A DNA stretch of 15,146 bases, from NCBI GenBank assembly GCA_002479405.1, contig DLMX01000060.1, positions 12,493-27,638 of the forward strand, given 5' to 3'. Below are positions 1-7,087 of this stretch, piece after piece. A program made the translations under genes and the position numbers. Below the pieces are notes generated by a model. That model had not been told where the DNA came from. It saw nothing but the letters and a program-made list of their open reading frames with translations, and searched no databases. Origin of the DNA: Methylophilaceae bacterium UBA7525 (lineage in GTDB: Bacteria; Pseudomonadota; Gammaproteobacteria; Burkholderiales; Methylophilaceae). Numbering within the stretch: position 1 is the stretch's first letter; each line of letters opens with the position of its first letter.

Positions 1-569
1 GGCACGGCATCCAGTTCGTAGGTTTCGCCGTCGACCCGCACGCGCACAAAGCCCTGGGCTTTCAGTTCCTCAAAGAGGTCGACCTGCTCGCCCTTGCGGT
101 TACTGACCACCGGTGCCACGATCATGAGTTTGGTTTCTTCCGGCAGACTCAGTACGCTGTCGACCATCTGCGAGACGGTTTGCGCTTCGAGTTTGATGCC
201 ATGTTCCGGGCATTCAGGATCGCCGGCACGAGCATAGAGCAGACGCAGGTAATCGTGGATTTCGGTGACGGTACCAACAGTGGAGCGAGGGTTGTGCGAG
301 GTGGATTTCTGTTCGATGGAGATCGCCGGTGACAGGCCTTCGATCAGGTCGACATCCGGTTTGTCCATGCGCGCCAGAAACTGGCGGGCATACGCGGAAA
401 GTGATTCCACATATCTGCGCTGGCCTTCGGCATAGAGCGTATCGAAAGCCAGGGATGATTTGCCGGAACCGGAAAGACCGGTGATCACAATCATCTTGTT
501 GCGTGGCAAATCCAGCGAAACGTTTTTCAGGTTGTGGGTGCGAGCACCGCGAATGCGTATGAAATCCAT
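1..569 (-). CDS. uvrA: UvrA, excinuclease ABC subunit A (N-terminal part; gene runs off the left edge)
   Basis: UvrA is the DNA-binding ATPase that finds bulky lesions with UvrB in nucleotide excision repair in the cytoplasm. Reading leftward from the ATG at 569-567 gives 189 residues with no stop before the window edge. The protein opens MDFIRIRGARTHNLKNVSL, the classic UvrA start, followed by a Walker A motif GLSGSGKSS at residues 31-39. The family stretches YAEGQRRYVESLSAYARQFL and ISIEQKSTSHNPRSTVGTVTEI then follow, with a CPEHG motif near residue 125. About four fifths of a usual ~940-residue UvrA is missing because the window ends. No clear Shine-Dalgarno sequence precedes the ATG, but the start matches the family N-terminus. 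The gene is divergent from the MFS-ssb pair. Identification is very secure. Confidence 0.97.
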   Translation of the reverse strand, partial: MDFIRIRGARTHNLKNVSLDLPRNKMIVITGLSGSGKSSLAFDTLYAEGQRRYVESLSAYARQFLARMDKPDVDLIEGLSPAISIEQKSTSHNPRSTVGTVTEIHDYLRLLYARAGDPECPEHGIKLEAQTVSQMVDSVLSLPEETKLMIVAPVVSNRKGEQVDLFEELKAQGFVRVRVDGETYELDAV

Positions 570-575
570 GTGTGT

Positions 576-603
576 CTGACGAGCAGTGAGCTAACCTGAT
601 AAT
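576..603 (+). promoter_or_regulatory. Candidate sigma-70 promoter for the MFS-ssb operon
   Basis: On the plus strand CTGACG (576-581, 4 of 6 to TTGACA) is followed after 16 nt by GATAAT (598-603, 5 of 6 to TATAAT). The predicted start of transcription, near 610, would leave a leader of about 30-50 nt. The -10 box overlaps the one proposed for uvrA on the opposite strand, so the two promoters would compete for polymerase. This is a by-eye prediction. Confidence 0.33.
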
Positions 604-630
604 ATACGCAATTTTCACCACTCAGCTCAA
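601..630 (-). promoter_or_regulatory. Candidate sigma-70 promoter for uvrA
   Basis: On the minus strand TTGAGC (630-625) lies 18 nt before TATATT (606-601), about 30 nt upstream of the uvrA ATG. The -35 box keeps the TTG core and the -10 box is AT-rich. The call rests on eye-matched consensus only. No LexA-type box (CTGT-N8-ACAG) is visible nearby. Confidence 0.33.
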
Positions 631-640
631 TCAATTTTCC

Positions 641-2020
641 ATGCCTCAATCAGAACGTATGTCCGCGCTTGAAGTGCGGGCCAGCATGAGCCTTGCTTCC
701 ATCTATGGATTACGCATGCTGGGCATGTTTCTCATTCTGCCGATATTCTCCATTTATGCAGAGACCATGCCGGGCGGAGAGAATCATCTGCTGATCGGAC
801 TGGCACTCGGTGCCTACGGCCTTACCCAGGCCATGTTCCAACTGCCATTCGGCATGGCTTCGGACCGCTTTGGCCGCAAGCGCATGATATACATCGGCCT
901 GGTGCTGCTGGTCATCGGCAGTCTGATTGCAGCCTTTGCCACTGATTTGACCACCGTCATTATCGGCCGGGCAATTCAGGGTGCAGGCGCAGTCTCCGCT
1001 GTGGTTACTGCGCTGGTGGCTGATCTGACGCGCGAGGAACATCGTACTAAGGCGATGGCCATGATAGGCGGCACCATCGGCATTACTTTTGCGCTTTCGC
1101 TGATTCTCGGTCCGGCCCTGAATCAGTGGATTGGCATCCCCGGCATCTTCATGCTGACCGGCGTGCTGGCGGTGCTGGCGATACTGGATGTCAAATATCT
1201 GGTGCCGGACCCGGTCGTCAGCCGCTTCCACTCGGATGCGGAAGCGGCGCCGAACAAGCTCAAGGATGTGATGAAGGATATGCAGCTGATGCGGCTCAAC
1301 TTCGGTATCTTTGCGCTCCATGCGGCACAAATGGCGATGTTCGTCGTCGTGCCTTTTGCCATCAAGCAGACCAGCGGCATGAGCGAGAACGACCACTGGC
1401 TGATTTATCTGCCGATCATGGTGCTGTCCTTTGCGCTGATGGTACCGGCGATTATCTATGGCGAAAAGAAAGCCCGGCTGAAGCAGATTTTCGTCGGCGC
1501 AATCGGCATCATGCTGGCAGCGCAGCTGCTATTTGCCGGTTCCATCGATGCGTTCTGGGGCATCATCATTTCGCTATCGGTCTATTTCATCGCCTTCAAT
1601 ATCCTGGAGGCGACACTGCCTTCGATCATTTCCAAGCTGGCACCGGCGGCATCCAAAGGCACGGCGATCGGCGTCTATAACACGGCGCAATCGTTGGGTA
1701 TTTTTGTCGGCGGCGTTGTTGGCGGCTATTTGTCGCATTACCATGGCTTTGCCTCGGTTTTTGTATTCTGCAGCGCACTGATGGCGATGTGGCTGATTGC
1801 CGCGCTCAGCATGAAAACACCGCCCGCAGTTAAGAGTAAGATGTACCATCTCGAGGAAATGACGAAAGCCGCTGCCAAAAATCTGTCCACGCGACTGGGT
1901 GCGGTAGCCGGCGTGCGCGAGGCGGTAGTCCTGGCGGATGAAGGTTTGGTTATACTTAAGGTAGATATGCAACAGAGTTATGATGAGGCGGAAGTGTTGC
2001 GGCTCATTGCGGCGAATTAG
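641..2020 (+). CDS. MFS transporter of the YajR type with C-terminal YAM-like domain
   Basis: This is an inner-membrane major facilitator superfamily protein of 459 residues with about 12 hydrophobic segments; its substrate is unknown. The N-terminal region RMLGMFLILP, the loop GLTQAMFQLPFGMASDRFGRK (motif A), GRAIQGAGA, LTREEHRTKAMA and the later KGTAIGVYNTAQSLG all resemble E. coli YajR, which is of nearly the same length. After the last membrane segment, residues ~407-459 form a soluble tail (RLGAVAGVREAVVL, then VILKVD) resembling the ferredoxin-like YAM domain of YajR. The ATG at 641 aligns with the E. coli start; an ATG at 659 (MSALEVRAS) is an equally possible start, and neither has a clear ribosome site. 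It ends 20 nt before ssb, so the two are probably co-transcribed. Family is sure; transport role is not. Confidence 0.93.
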   Translation: MPQSERMSALEVRASMSLASIYGLRMLGMFLILPIFSIYAETMPGGENHLLIGLALGAYGLTQAMFQLPFGMASDRFGRKRMIYIGLVLLVIGSLIAAFATDLTTVIIGRAIQGAGAVSAVVTALVADLTREEHRTKAMAMIGGTIGITFALSLILGPALNQWIGIPGIFMLTGVLAVLAILDVKYLVPDPVVSRFHSDAEAAPNKLKDVMKDMQLMRLNFGIFALHAAQMAMFVVVPFAIKQTSGMSENDHWLIYLPIMVLSFALMVPAIIYGEKKARLKQIFVGAIGIMLAAQLLFAGSIDAFWGIIISLSVYFIAFNILEATLPSIISKLAPAASKGTAIGVYNTAQSLGIFVGGVVGGYLSHYHGFASVFVFCSALMAMWLIAALSMKTPPAVKSKMYHLEEMTKAAAKNLSTRLGAVAGVREAVVLADEGLVILKVDMQQSYDEAEVLRLIAAN

Positions 2021-2040
2021 CGAGAATATAGGGAGAAATC

Positions 2041-2526
2041 ATGGCATCAGTGAACAAGGTAATTCTGGTAGGCAACCTAGGGCGTGATCCGGAAGTGCGT
2101 TATATGCCCAATGGCGAGGCCGTATGTAATTTCAGCATTGCAACGACAGACAGCTGGAAGGACAAAAGCGGCCAGAAGCAGGAGCGTACCGAGTGGCATA
2201 ACATCGTCATGTACCGCAAGCTGGCGGAGATTGCTGGCGAGTACCTGAAAAAGGGCCGTCCGGTCTATGTCGAAGGCCGCTTGCAGACGCGCAAATGGCA
2301 GACCAAGGAAGGTCAGGATCGCTACACCACAGAAATCATCGCCGACCAGATGCAGATGCTGGGCGGGCGTGATGGTGGCAGTTCGAATGCCAGTTATGAC
2401 GACATGAACCAAGATCAGGGTACAGATTCGCCACCCGCCCGTCAGTCAGCGCCAGCCGCGCAGGCGGCTAAACCAGCCGCGGGTGGTTCATCGTTCGATG
2501 AGTTCGATGACGATATTCCATTCTAA
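2041..2526 (+). CDS. ssb: Single-stranded DNA-binding protein
   Basis: SSB coats single-stranded DNA during replication, recombination and repair and recruits partner proteins. The 161-residue product starts MASVNKVILVGNLGRDPEVR and has an OB fold over residues ~1-110, including WHNIVMYRKLAEIAGEYLKK and YVEGRLQTRKWQ. A Gln/Ala/Pro-rich disordered linker follows, and the protein ends in the acidic tip DEFDDDIPF that binds partner proteins. Length is normal for a bacterial chromosomal SSB. A good ribosome site (GGGAGA, ~5 nt spacing) precedes the ATG. It lies directly downstream of the MFS gene and is followed by a strong terminator. Confidence 0.98.
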   Translation: MASVNKVILVGNLGRDPEVRYMPNGEAVCNFSIATTDSWKDKSGQKQERTEWHNIVMYRKLAEIAGEYLKKGRPVYVEGRLQTRKWQTKEGQDRYTTEIIADQMQMLGGRDGGSSNASYDDMNQDQGTDSPPARQSAPAAQAAKPAAGGSSFDEFDDDIPF

Positions 2527-2552
2527 AGTTCACCTGGTTTTAAAAAGCAAAT

Positions 2553-2596
2553 AAAGCCCGGAGTCTGTCGCGGATTTCGGGCTTTTTATTATTTTA
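2553..2596. terminator. Rho-independent terminator, probably bidirectional, between ssb and the tad operon
   Basis: The perfect stem AAAGCCCG (2553-2560) / CGGGCTTT (2578-2585) is extended inward by GAGTC/GATTT pairing with two G-U pairs, leaving a 7-nt loop. On the plus strand it runs into a T-rich tract (2583-2595), and on the minus strand into the T-rich complement of 2541-2555. It therefore suits both ssb and the convergent tadG, whose stop lies about 40 nt to the right. Confidence 0.85.
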
Positions 2597-2637
2597 CCGG
2601 GTTGTCCGTTCTGGGGTGAGTTGCTGAGCACTTCGCC

Positions 2638-4269
2638 TTATATGACCAAGGGGCTTGCCTGCCGATGGTGTAAGCCTTCCAGTGTCACATCCATTCCTCC
2701 CAGCCTTATACCGAGCAATCCCAGCAGCGGGTCCAGTAGTACGCGGCCAATCTCGCCCAGTAACGGGCTGATGACCAAAGATACGACCTGATTGACCAAT
2801 CCGAGATTGAGGAAGCTCAGTACCGTAATATCCAGTGCACTGGACTGACTCAAGGCGTTTTGCAGACTGCTACCGAGCGGACTGGTCACCGTCTGGAGCT
2901 GCGGTAAGTCTTCAGCTACCGGATGCTTCACGCTAAAATCAAGCGTTTCGCTGCCGGCTGGTTGAACAGGCAGGTTGAGGCCGATATCGGCAATCGGAAT
3001 GCCGAGAAGGGTGCTGACGCGCGCAGGACCAGTGCCTGCTGTATTGGTCAGGGTGATCGAGGCTATGCCGGGCTGGGCTGCAGTCTGCACATTGGTGGCA
3101 GCATCGCCGCTATCGATTGCAAGTAAACCGGCACTGCCTTGTGCCACTTCGACGTTGAGTGACAGGTCGATTCTTGCCAGTAGCGGGATATTGACTACGA
3201 CCGGTACTTGTACGCGGATTTCGGCAGTCTTCATGCTGGTGCAGATGGTGCCGTCGGCGTTGGCCGGGGGGCCGACGGCGATTTGCGGAGGTTCGACCAC
3301 GGTGACCAGTGCATTGATGCTGGTAATCGAAGCCAGGTTGATACCCAAGGGCAGCGTCACCGCATGATTGCCGTTGGCCACCAGCACGCTGGTGGTGATC
3401 AGCGAGAGTGCGTTAAGGCCTACTGTAGCAGCCGCATTGGCATCCGGTGTCGTCACAGCGAGTACATCACTCAGTCGCAGGCTCAAGTCACGAACGGCCA
3501 CGTTGGCAATGCTCTGCATGGCGGCTATTGCCTGCACATCGGCGGTACCGCTGCGCGTAGCAGCATCGACGAAGATTTGAAGCAACTCCGATACCTGTAC
3601 GCTGGAATTGAGCAAGTCCTGATAATTGCCGGCATCTGCTGACACCTGCAACAAGTCCTGCAGCGTGATGTTGGTCTGGGCGATTCCTTGATAACCGATC
3701 ACGCCGAGATTGAGCGGTGCCCCTAGCATGTTGCCTAAAAGGGCATTGAGCAGCACGGAGTCCTCGCTGTTCAGGCTTGCCGTAAAACTACCGGCGCTGA
3801 ATGCGGCCAAGGAAGGATCTGCAAGTGAAACGGCTTCTGCAGAAAGCAGTATATTGCCGCCGAACAGACCGCCTGCAACCAGACTGCTGGGAACTTCCTG
3901 GGTAGCGCGCACATAGACAGCCGCAGCACCGTCGCCCGAAATGAATTCACGTACGCCGCTACTGGAGTTGGCGCTACCCAGGTCCACCAGATTGGGGCTG
4001 TTAGCCAGATTTCCATCAAAGCCATTATTCTCTGCTGCAGCCTGTGCTGCAGCCAGCACATCCGTCACATCGGCGGAACACCCAAGACTGCGAGCTGCTT
4101 CGATTGCCGCGATGTCGGCAATCACCTGCAATTTTTTCTGCTGCATCCACAAACGCCCGCTGTCTACTGCCAGCGCAGTGAATAGTATCGCCATCAGCAA
4201 CGTCAGCGCACCCATCAAACCGATGGCGCCGCGCTGGTAATGCAGGCTAGTTGTCGGTAAACGACTCAT
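2638..4269 (-). CDS. tadG: TadG-like Flp pilus assembly protein (PF13400/Tad_C type)
   Basis: This is the last gene of the tad operon, 543 residues if started at the ATG 4269-4267 (MSRLPTTSLHYQRGAIG). Residues ~13-36 form one hydrophobic segment preceded by QRGAIG, followed by VDSGRLWMQQKKLQVIADIAAIEAARSLG, the signature of TadE/G-like proteins. The rest is a large predicted periplasmic or surface domain rich in Ala, Leu, Ser and Val, ending in a Leu-rich tail (LLGLLGIRLGGMDVTLEGL) like the Tad_C region of betaproteobacterial TadG proteins. I see no von Willebrand A MIDAS motif. Unlike TadE, no Glu stands five residues after the RG, so peptidase cleavage is doubtful. The open frame extends upstream to 4458, but that would bury the whole DUF3613 gene in another frame. 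The chosen start overlaps that gene by 23 nt, suggesting coupling. The role is probably a minor pilin or tip protein (inference). Confidence 0.85.
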   Translation of the reverse strand: MSRLPTTSLHYQRGAIGLMGALTLLMAILFTALAVDSGRLWMQQKKLQVIADIAAIEAARSLGCSADVTDVLAAAQAAAENNGFDGNLANSPNLVDLGSANSSSGVREFISGDGAAAVYVRATQEVPSSLVAGGLFGGNILLSAEAVSLADPSLAAFSAGSFTASLNSEDSVLLNALLGNMLGAPLNLGVIGYQGIAQTNITLQDLLQVSADAGNYQDLLNSSVQVSELLQIFVDAATRSGTADVQAIAAMQSIANVAVRDLSLRLSDVLAVTTPDANAAATVGLNALSLITTSVLVANGNHAVTLPLGINLASITSINALVTVVEPPQIAVGPPANADGTICTSMKTAEIRVQVPVVVNIPLLARIDLSLNVEVAQGSAGLLAIDSGDAATNVQTAAQPGIASITLTNTAGTGPARVSTLLGIPIADIGLNLPVQPAGSETLDFSVKHPVAEDLPQLQTVTSPLGSSLQNALSQSSALDITVLSFLNLGLVNQVVSLVISPLLGEIGRVLLDPLLGLLGIRLGGMDVTLEGLHHRQASPLVI

Positions 4270-4522
4270 GTTTGTAATATTCAGGAATCGGCTTGCCGAA
4301 ACTGTCGATATAGCGCTTGTGAATTTTGTCCATGGCTTCGCCGGACAGGGGCTGTGTCTGTTTGGAGGCTTCCTGTCCGCTGCTTTGCAGGTCCAGCCAG
4401 GCACGCGTGGCATTTGACGACGGGGTCTGTTCGGCTGGCTGTTGTTCTGCCGTCCCATCGGCGTGGGCTGTTGCGGCGCTGAGCATGAACGCCAATGTCA
4501 GCAAGATTATGCGGTTCATCAT
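4247..4522 (-). CDS. Small secreted DUF3613 protein in the tad operon
   Basis: A 91-residue protein with a signal peptide (hydrophobic residues ~5-15, likely cleavage after AHA at ~21). A low-complexity Gln/Pro/Ser segment precedes a compact conserved C-terminal region containing ATRAWLDLQSSGQEAS and IHKRYIDSFGKPIPEYY. I recognise this as DUF3613, found in betaproteobacterial tad clusters between tadD and tadG; no biochemical role is known to me. The ATG at 4522 overlaps the tadD stop as ATGA. An AGGAG site (minus strand 4531-4527) is 4 nt from this ATG but 7 nt from a second, in-frame ATG at 4519, which may be the true start. The gene overlaps tadG by 23 nt. A periplasmic accessory role in the pilus is inferred from position. 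Confidence 0.88.
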   Translation of the reverse strand: MMNRIILLTLAFMLSAATAHADGTAEQQPAEQTPSSNATRAWLDLQSSGQEASKQTQPLSGEAMDKIHKRYIDSFGKPIPEYYKHESFTDN

Positions 4523-5253
4523 TGCACTCCTGTTCTTTTCTGATTGATATTTGCATGCGACAGGGGCTGGAGGGCCATTTCCTGCAGATGCGTCATTTCT
4601 TCCGCAGTAACGCCGAATTGGCGGGCAAATGCTTGCGCGCGCTGTTCGTCGCCATTGCGATAGAGCAATAACAACAAATTGTGCGCAGCCTGTCGATAAT
4701 CGGCGACCAGTTCGACTGCTGTCAGAAATTCATGCAGCGCCGCATTACCGTCTCCGGCCAGCATCAGCATGTAGCCGTAATCATTGCGGATGGTATGTTC
4801 TGTCGGGAGGGCTGTGCTGGCCATGTGCAAATGCGCGACAGCCTCCTGTATATTGCCTGCATTGGCGGCAATCAGTCCCAAGCCCCGATAGGCATAGCCG
4901 GAAACGCAGGTACTCAGCAATTGCCGGTAAATCTGTTTGGACTGTTCTTCCCGGCCGCTCTGCCGCAAACCATCTGCTCGCAGCACTTCAGCCTGCGGGT
5001 GAGTAATTCCGCCCGCATCGAGAAAGGCCAGTGCTGCATGTGGTTTGCCGTCTGCCAATGTCTGGCGTATCAGGCCAAGATTGGTGGCATCTTCGGCCGA
5101 CAATTCAGCGCATGCGGTAATTCTGGCCTTGGCTGGCTGGCGAATCTGCTGATGGCTCATCATTTCTGCAACAGCCAGTAGCGGCGATGCCAGCAGGCAT
5201 GTCAGGCTCATCATGCAGAACCAATCCCTCAATTTGAATCGCAGGTACTTCAT
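4519..5253 (-). CDS. tadD: TadD, periplasmic TPR protein of the Flp pilus system
   Basis: A 244-residue protein with an N-terminal signal sequence (hydrophobic ~13-28, likely cleavage after AVA at 29) and at least two to three tetratricopeptide repeats at about residues 119-152, 154-186 and 188-215 (GYAYRGLGLIAANAGNIQEA, then NDYGYMLMLAGDGNAALHEF). TadD in other bacteria is a TPR lipoprotein thought to help secretin assembly or stability. Here Cys19 does not sit in a good lipobox, so a soluble or loosely attached periplasmic form is possible. An AAAGG site 6 nt before the ATG and ATGA overlaps with both tadC and the DUF3613 gene place it firmly in the operon. Confidence 0.9.
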   Translation of the reverse strand: MKYLRFKLRDWFCMMSLTCLLASPLLAVAEMMSHQQIRQPAKARITACAELSAEDATNLGLIRQTLADGKPHAALAFLDAGGITHPQAEVLRADGLRQSGREEQSKQIYRQLLSTCVSGYAYRGLGLIAANAGNIQEAVAHLHMASTALPTEHTIRNDYGYMLMLAGDGNAALHEFLTAVELVADYRQAAHNLLLLLYRNGDEQRAQAFARQFGVTAEEMTHLQEMALQPLSHANINQKRTGVQ

Positions 5254-6158
5254 GCCAAACCTTTCAGTGCCCTGACCAGCCCCATGAAACCCGGACCTGC
5301 CAGAAAAATAATGAGTGCCGGAAACAGAAACAGCATCATGACGATAGTCATCTTCGCCGAGAGCTTGCTGACATATTCACGCAGTTCTGATACCTGACGC
5401 TGCTCCAGCAGTTCGGCATATTCGGCCAGTGATTCACTGATATTGCCGCCGTATTTGGTCACCTGTTTCATCATGGCTACCGTATCATTCAACTCCGGCA
5501 CATCGAGTGGTGCCGCCATCTCTGCAAGGGCCTCCCCGCGTTCCTGGCCGGCACGGATACGAACCAGCACCTGCCGCAGCTCATCTGCAATATTCGGTAT
5601 CAGCTCACGTCCCTGATCTTCGGTCACATGCAGTATATGTTCAAGCGACAATCCCGCGTCAAACAGCATGCGCAGAAGATGCAGCCAGGTAAGGACTTCG
5701 CGGCGAATCTCGGCCTGTCGGCCTCTGGCTTTCCAGCGCAAAAAACGCCGGATAGCAATAAAAAACACGCCGAAACCGAACAGTATGTAGAACAGTACCT
5801 GCACCATGGTTTCGCCTTGGGACATGGCATAAATGCCGCCGACCAGTCCAGTGATTACGGGCAGCAACCATGCTGCCAGCAAATAATAATAGCGGGACTG
5901 CTCGCTTCCCCATCCGGCCTGCCGAAGAAGACCCGGCAATTCATCCATCTCACTGCGGGAGATGCGCTCCAGTAGTGCTTGCTGCCATTGCCCGGTATCA
6001 GAACCGGCTTGCAGGGGATTGTTCATCCCCTCCTGTCGCAGCACCTCACGGAAGCGCTGTCTGACATGCACAGAAGTTTTGCTGCGCTGGGCAGCGATCA
6101 TCACGACAGCGGTTGCCGCAATTATCAATATCATTGTCATCCACCACCAGAAGCTCAT
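5250..6158 (-). CDS. tadC: TadC, inner-membrane platform protein (T2SSF domain)
   Basis: A 302-residue membrane protein with an N-terminal helix (~5-23), a central pair of helices (~98-138) and a C-terminal helix (~272-297). Between them lies the cytoplasmic T2SSF/GspF-like domain with LTWLHLLRMLFDAGLSLEHIL and NDTVAMMKQVTKYGGNISESL. Together with TadB it forms the inner-membrane platform on which the ATPase TadA drives Flp pilus assembly, equivalent to PilC/GspF split into two genes. It begins 5 nt after the tadB stop without an obvious Shine-Dalgarno site, so translational coupling is likely. It overlaps tadD by ATGA. Confidence 0.94.
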   Translation of the reverse strand: MSFWWWMTMILIIAATAVVMIAAQRSKTSVHVRQRFREVLRQEGMNNPLQAGSDTGQWQQALLERISRSEMDELPGLLRQAGWGSEQSRYYYLLAAWLLPVITGLVGGIYAMSQGETMVQVLFYILFGFGVFFIAIRRFLRWKARGRQAEIRREVLTWLHLLRMLFDAGLSLEHILHVTEDQGRELIPNIADELRQVLVRIRAGQERGEALAEMAAPLDVPELNDTVAMMKQVTKYGGNISESLAEYAELLEQRQVSELREYVSKLSAKMTIVMMLFLFPALIIFLAGPGFMGLVRALKGLA

Positions 6159-6163
6159 GTTCG

Positions 6164-7087
6164 TCAGATGCTCTTCAGCATGCGCCAGAGCAGGAGTGCA
6201 CCGACACCCTGCAATCCGAACGCCACTATCAGTATGGTCTTGCCGGAATCCTCCTGTAGCATGAGATTAATATAATTCGGATTGACCATCATCATGTACA
6301 CCGCCAGCAAAATAGGGGTCAGGCCAAGCACCCATGCGGAGATACGGGTTTCGCCGGTCATTGCCGCCAGTTCCCGCCGTGCCAGTTCCTGCTGGCGTAT
6401 CATCTGCACGACTCTTTCCAGCATCTCGTTCGGACTACTACCATAACTGTTGCTTATGCGCATGGCCAGAGCAATCAGGCTGAGTTCCTTGAGGCCGTGC
6501 AATTCGGCTGTCTGACCAAAGCTGTCCGCCATATCGGCACCCAGGTCGGTTTCACGCATGATGCGGTCCAGCATGTGTTTGAACGGCGGCCTGGCCTCAT
6601 CGGCAGCCAGACGGATGGCGCTTTCCAGACTGCGCCCGGTGCTGAGGCTGCGTAATACCTGGTCGATGAACAAGGGTATCTGTGAAATGATCAAAGCTTT
6701 CTTGCGGCGTAAGCGACGATAGGGCAAAACAAAACCGAAGATCAGCACAGACGATCCAAAAAACAGGAATGCTCCAACCCAGCCAAATAGCGCCAGCCCT
6801 ATCAAACCGGAGGCCACAAAAAGCAAAGGGATAATGAAGAAATGCATTTCCTTGATTTCAAAACCGGCATAGATGGAAGCTCGCAGACGGAGCATCTGCC
6901 AGTAGGTCAGACGGTTGCTGGCCGGCAGGTCAGCAACCGGGGCCTGCCGTAATATCTGTTCAAAGCGTGAGTCGACCTGCTCAAGAAAATGCACATTCCT
7001 GCTGTGATAATAGAGCCAGAGCGCCAGCGCCAGTACCAGAAATGCAGCTGCGATGATAATAATCCCGATATAGTTGATTGCGATCAT
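6164..7087 (-). CDS. tadB: TadB, inner-membrane platform protein (T2SSF domain)
   Basis: A 307-residue membrane protein and the partner of TadC. Helices lie at ~5-27, ~83-122 (two segments) and two in the C-terminal ~55 residues. The T2SSF domain includes QIPLFIDQVLRSLSTGRSLE, FKHMLDRIMRETDLGADMAD and LKELSLIALAMRISNSYGSS, which is typical TadB. It forms the membrane platform with TadC and couples to the TadA ATPase. The ATG at 7087 overlaps the tadA stop as ATGA. Length and order are normal for the family. Confidence 0.95.
   Translation of the reverse strand: MIAINYIGIIIIAAAFLVLALALWLYYHSRNVHFLEQVDSRFEQILRQAPVADLPASNRLTYWQMLRLRASIYAGFEIKEMHFFIIPLLFVASGLIGLALFGWVGAFLFFGSSVLIFGFVLPYRRLRRKKALIISQIPLFIDQVLRSLSTGRSLESAIRLAADEARPPFKHMLDRIMRETDLGADMADSFGQTAELHGLKELSLIALAMRISNSYGSSPNEMLERVVQMIRQQELARRELAAMTGETRISAWVLGLTPILLAVYMMMVNPNYINLMLQEDSGKTILIVAFGLQGVGALLLWRMLKSI

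Noticed and set aside
214..621. Long open frame on the minus strand overlapping the start of uvrA
   Set aside because: It is out of frame with uvrA, whose translation is unmistakable, and its protein has no family character.
710..1396. 228-codon open frame on the minus strand inside the MFS gene
   Set aside because: The His/Gln/Arg-rich product is typical of an antisense shadow; the plus-strand transporter is clearly real.
4270..4458. N-terminal extension of the TadG frame
   Set aside because: It is the out-of-frame shadow of the DUF3613 gene; the ATG at 4269 leads directly into the RGAIG membrane segment expected of the family.
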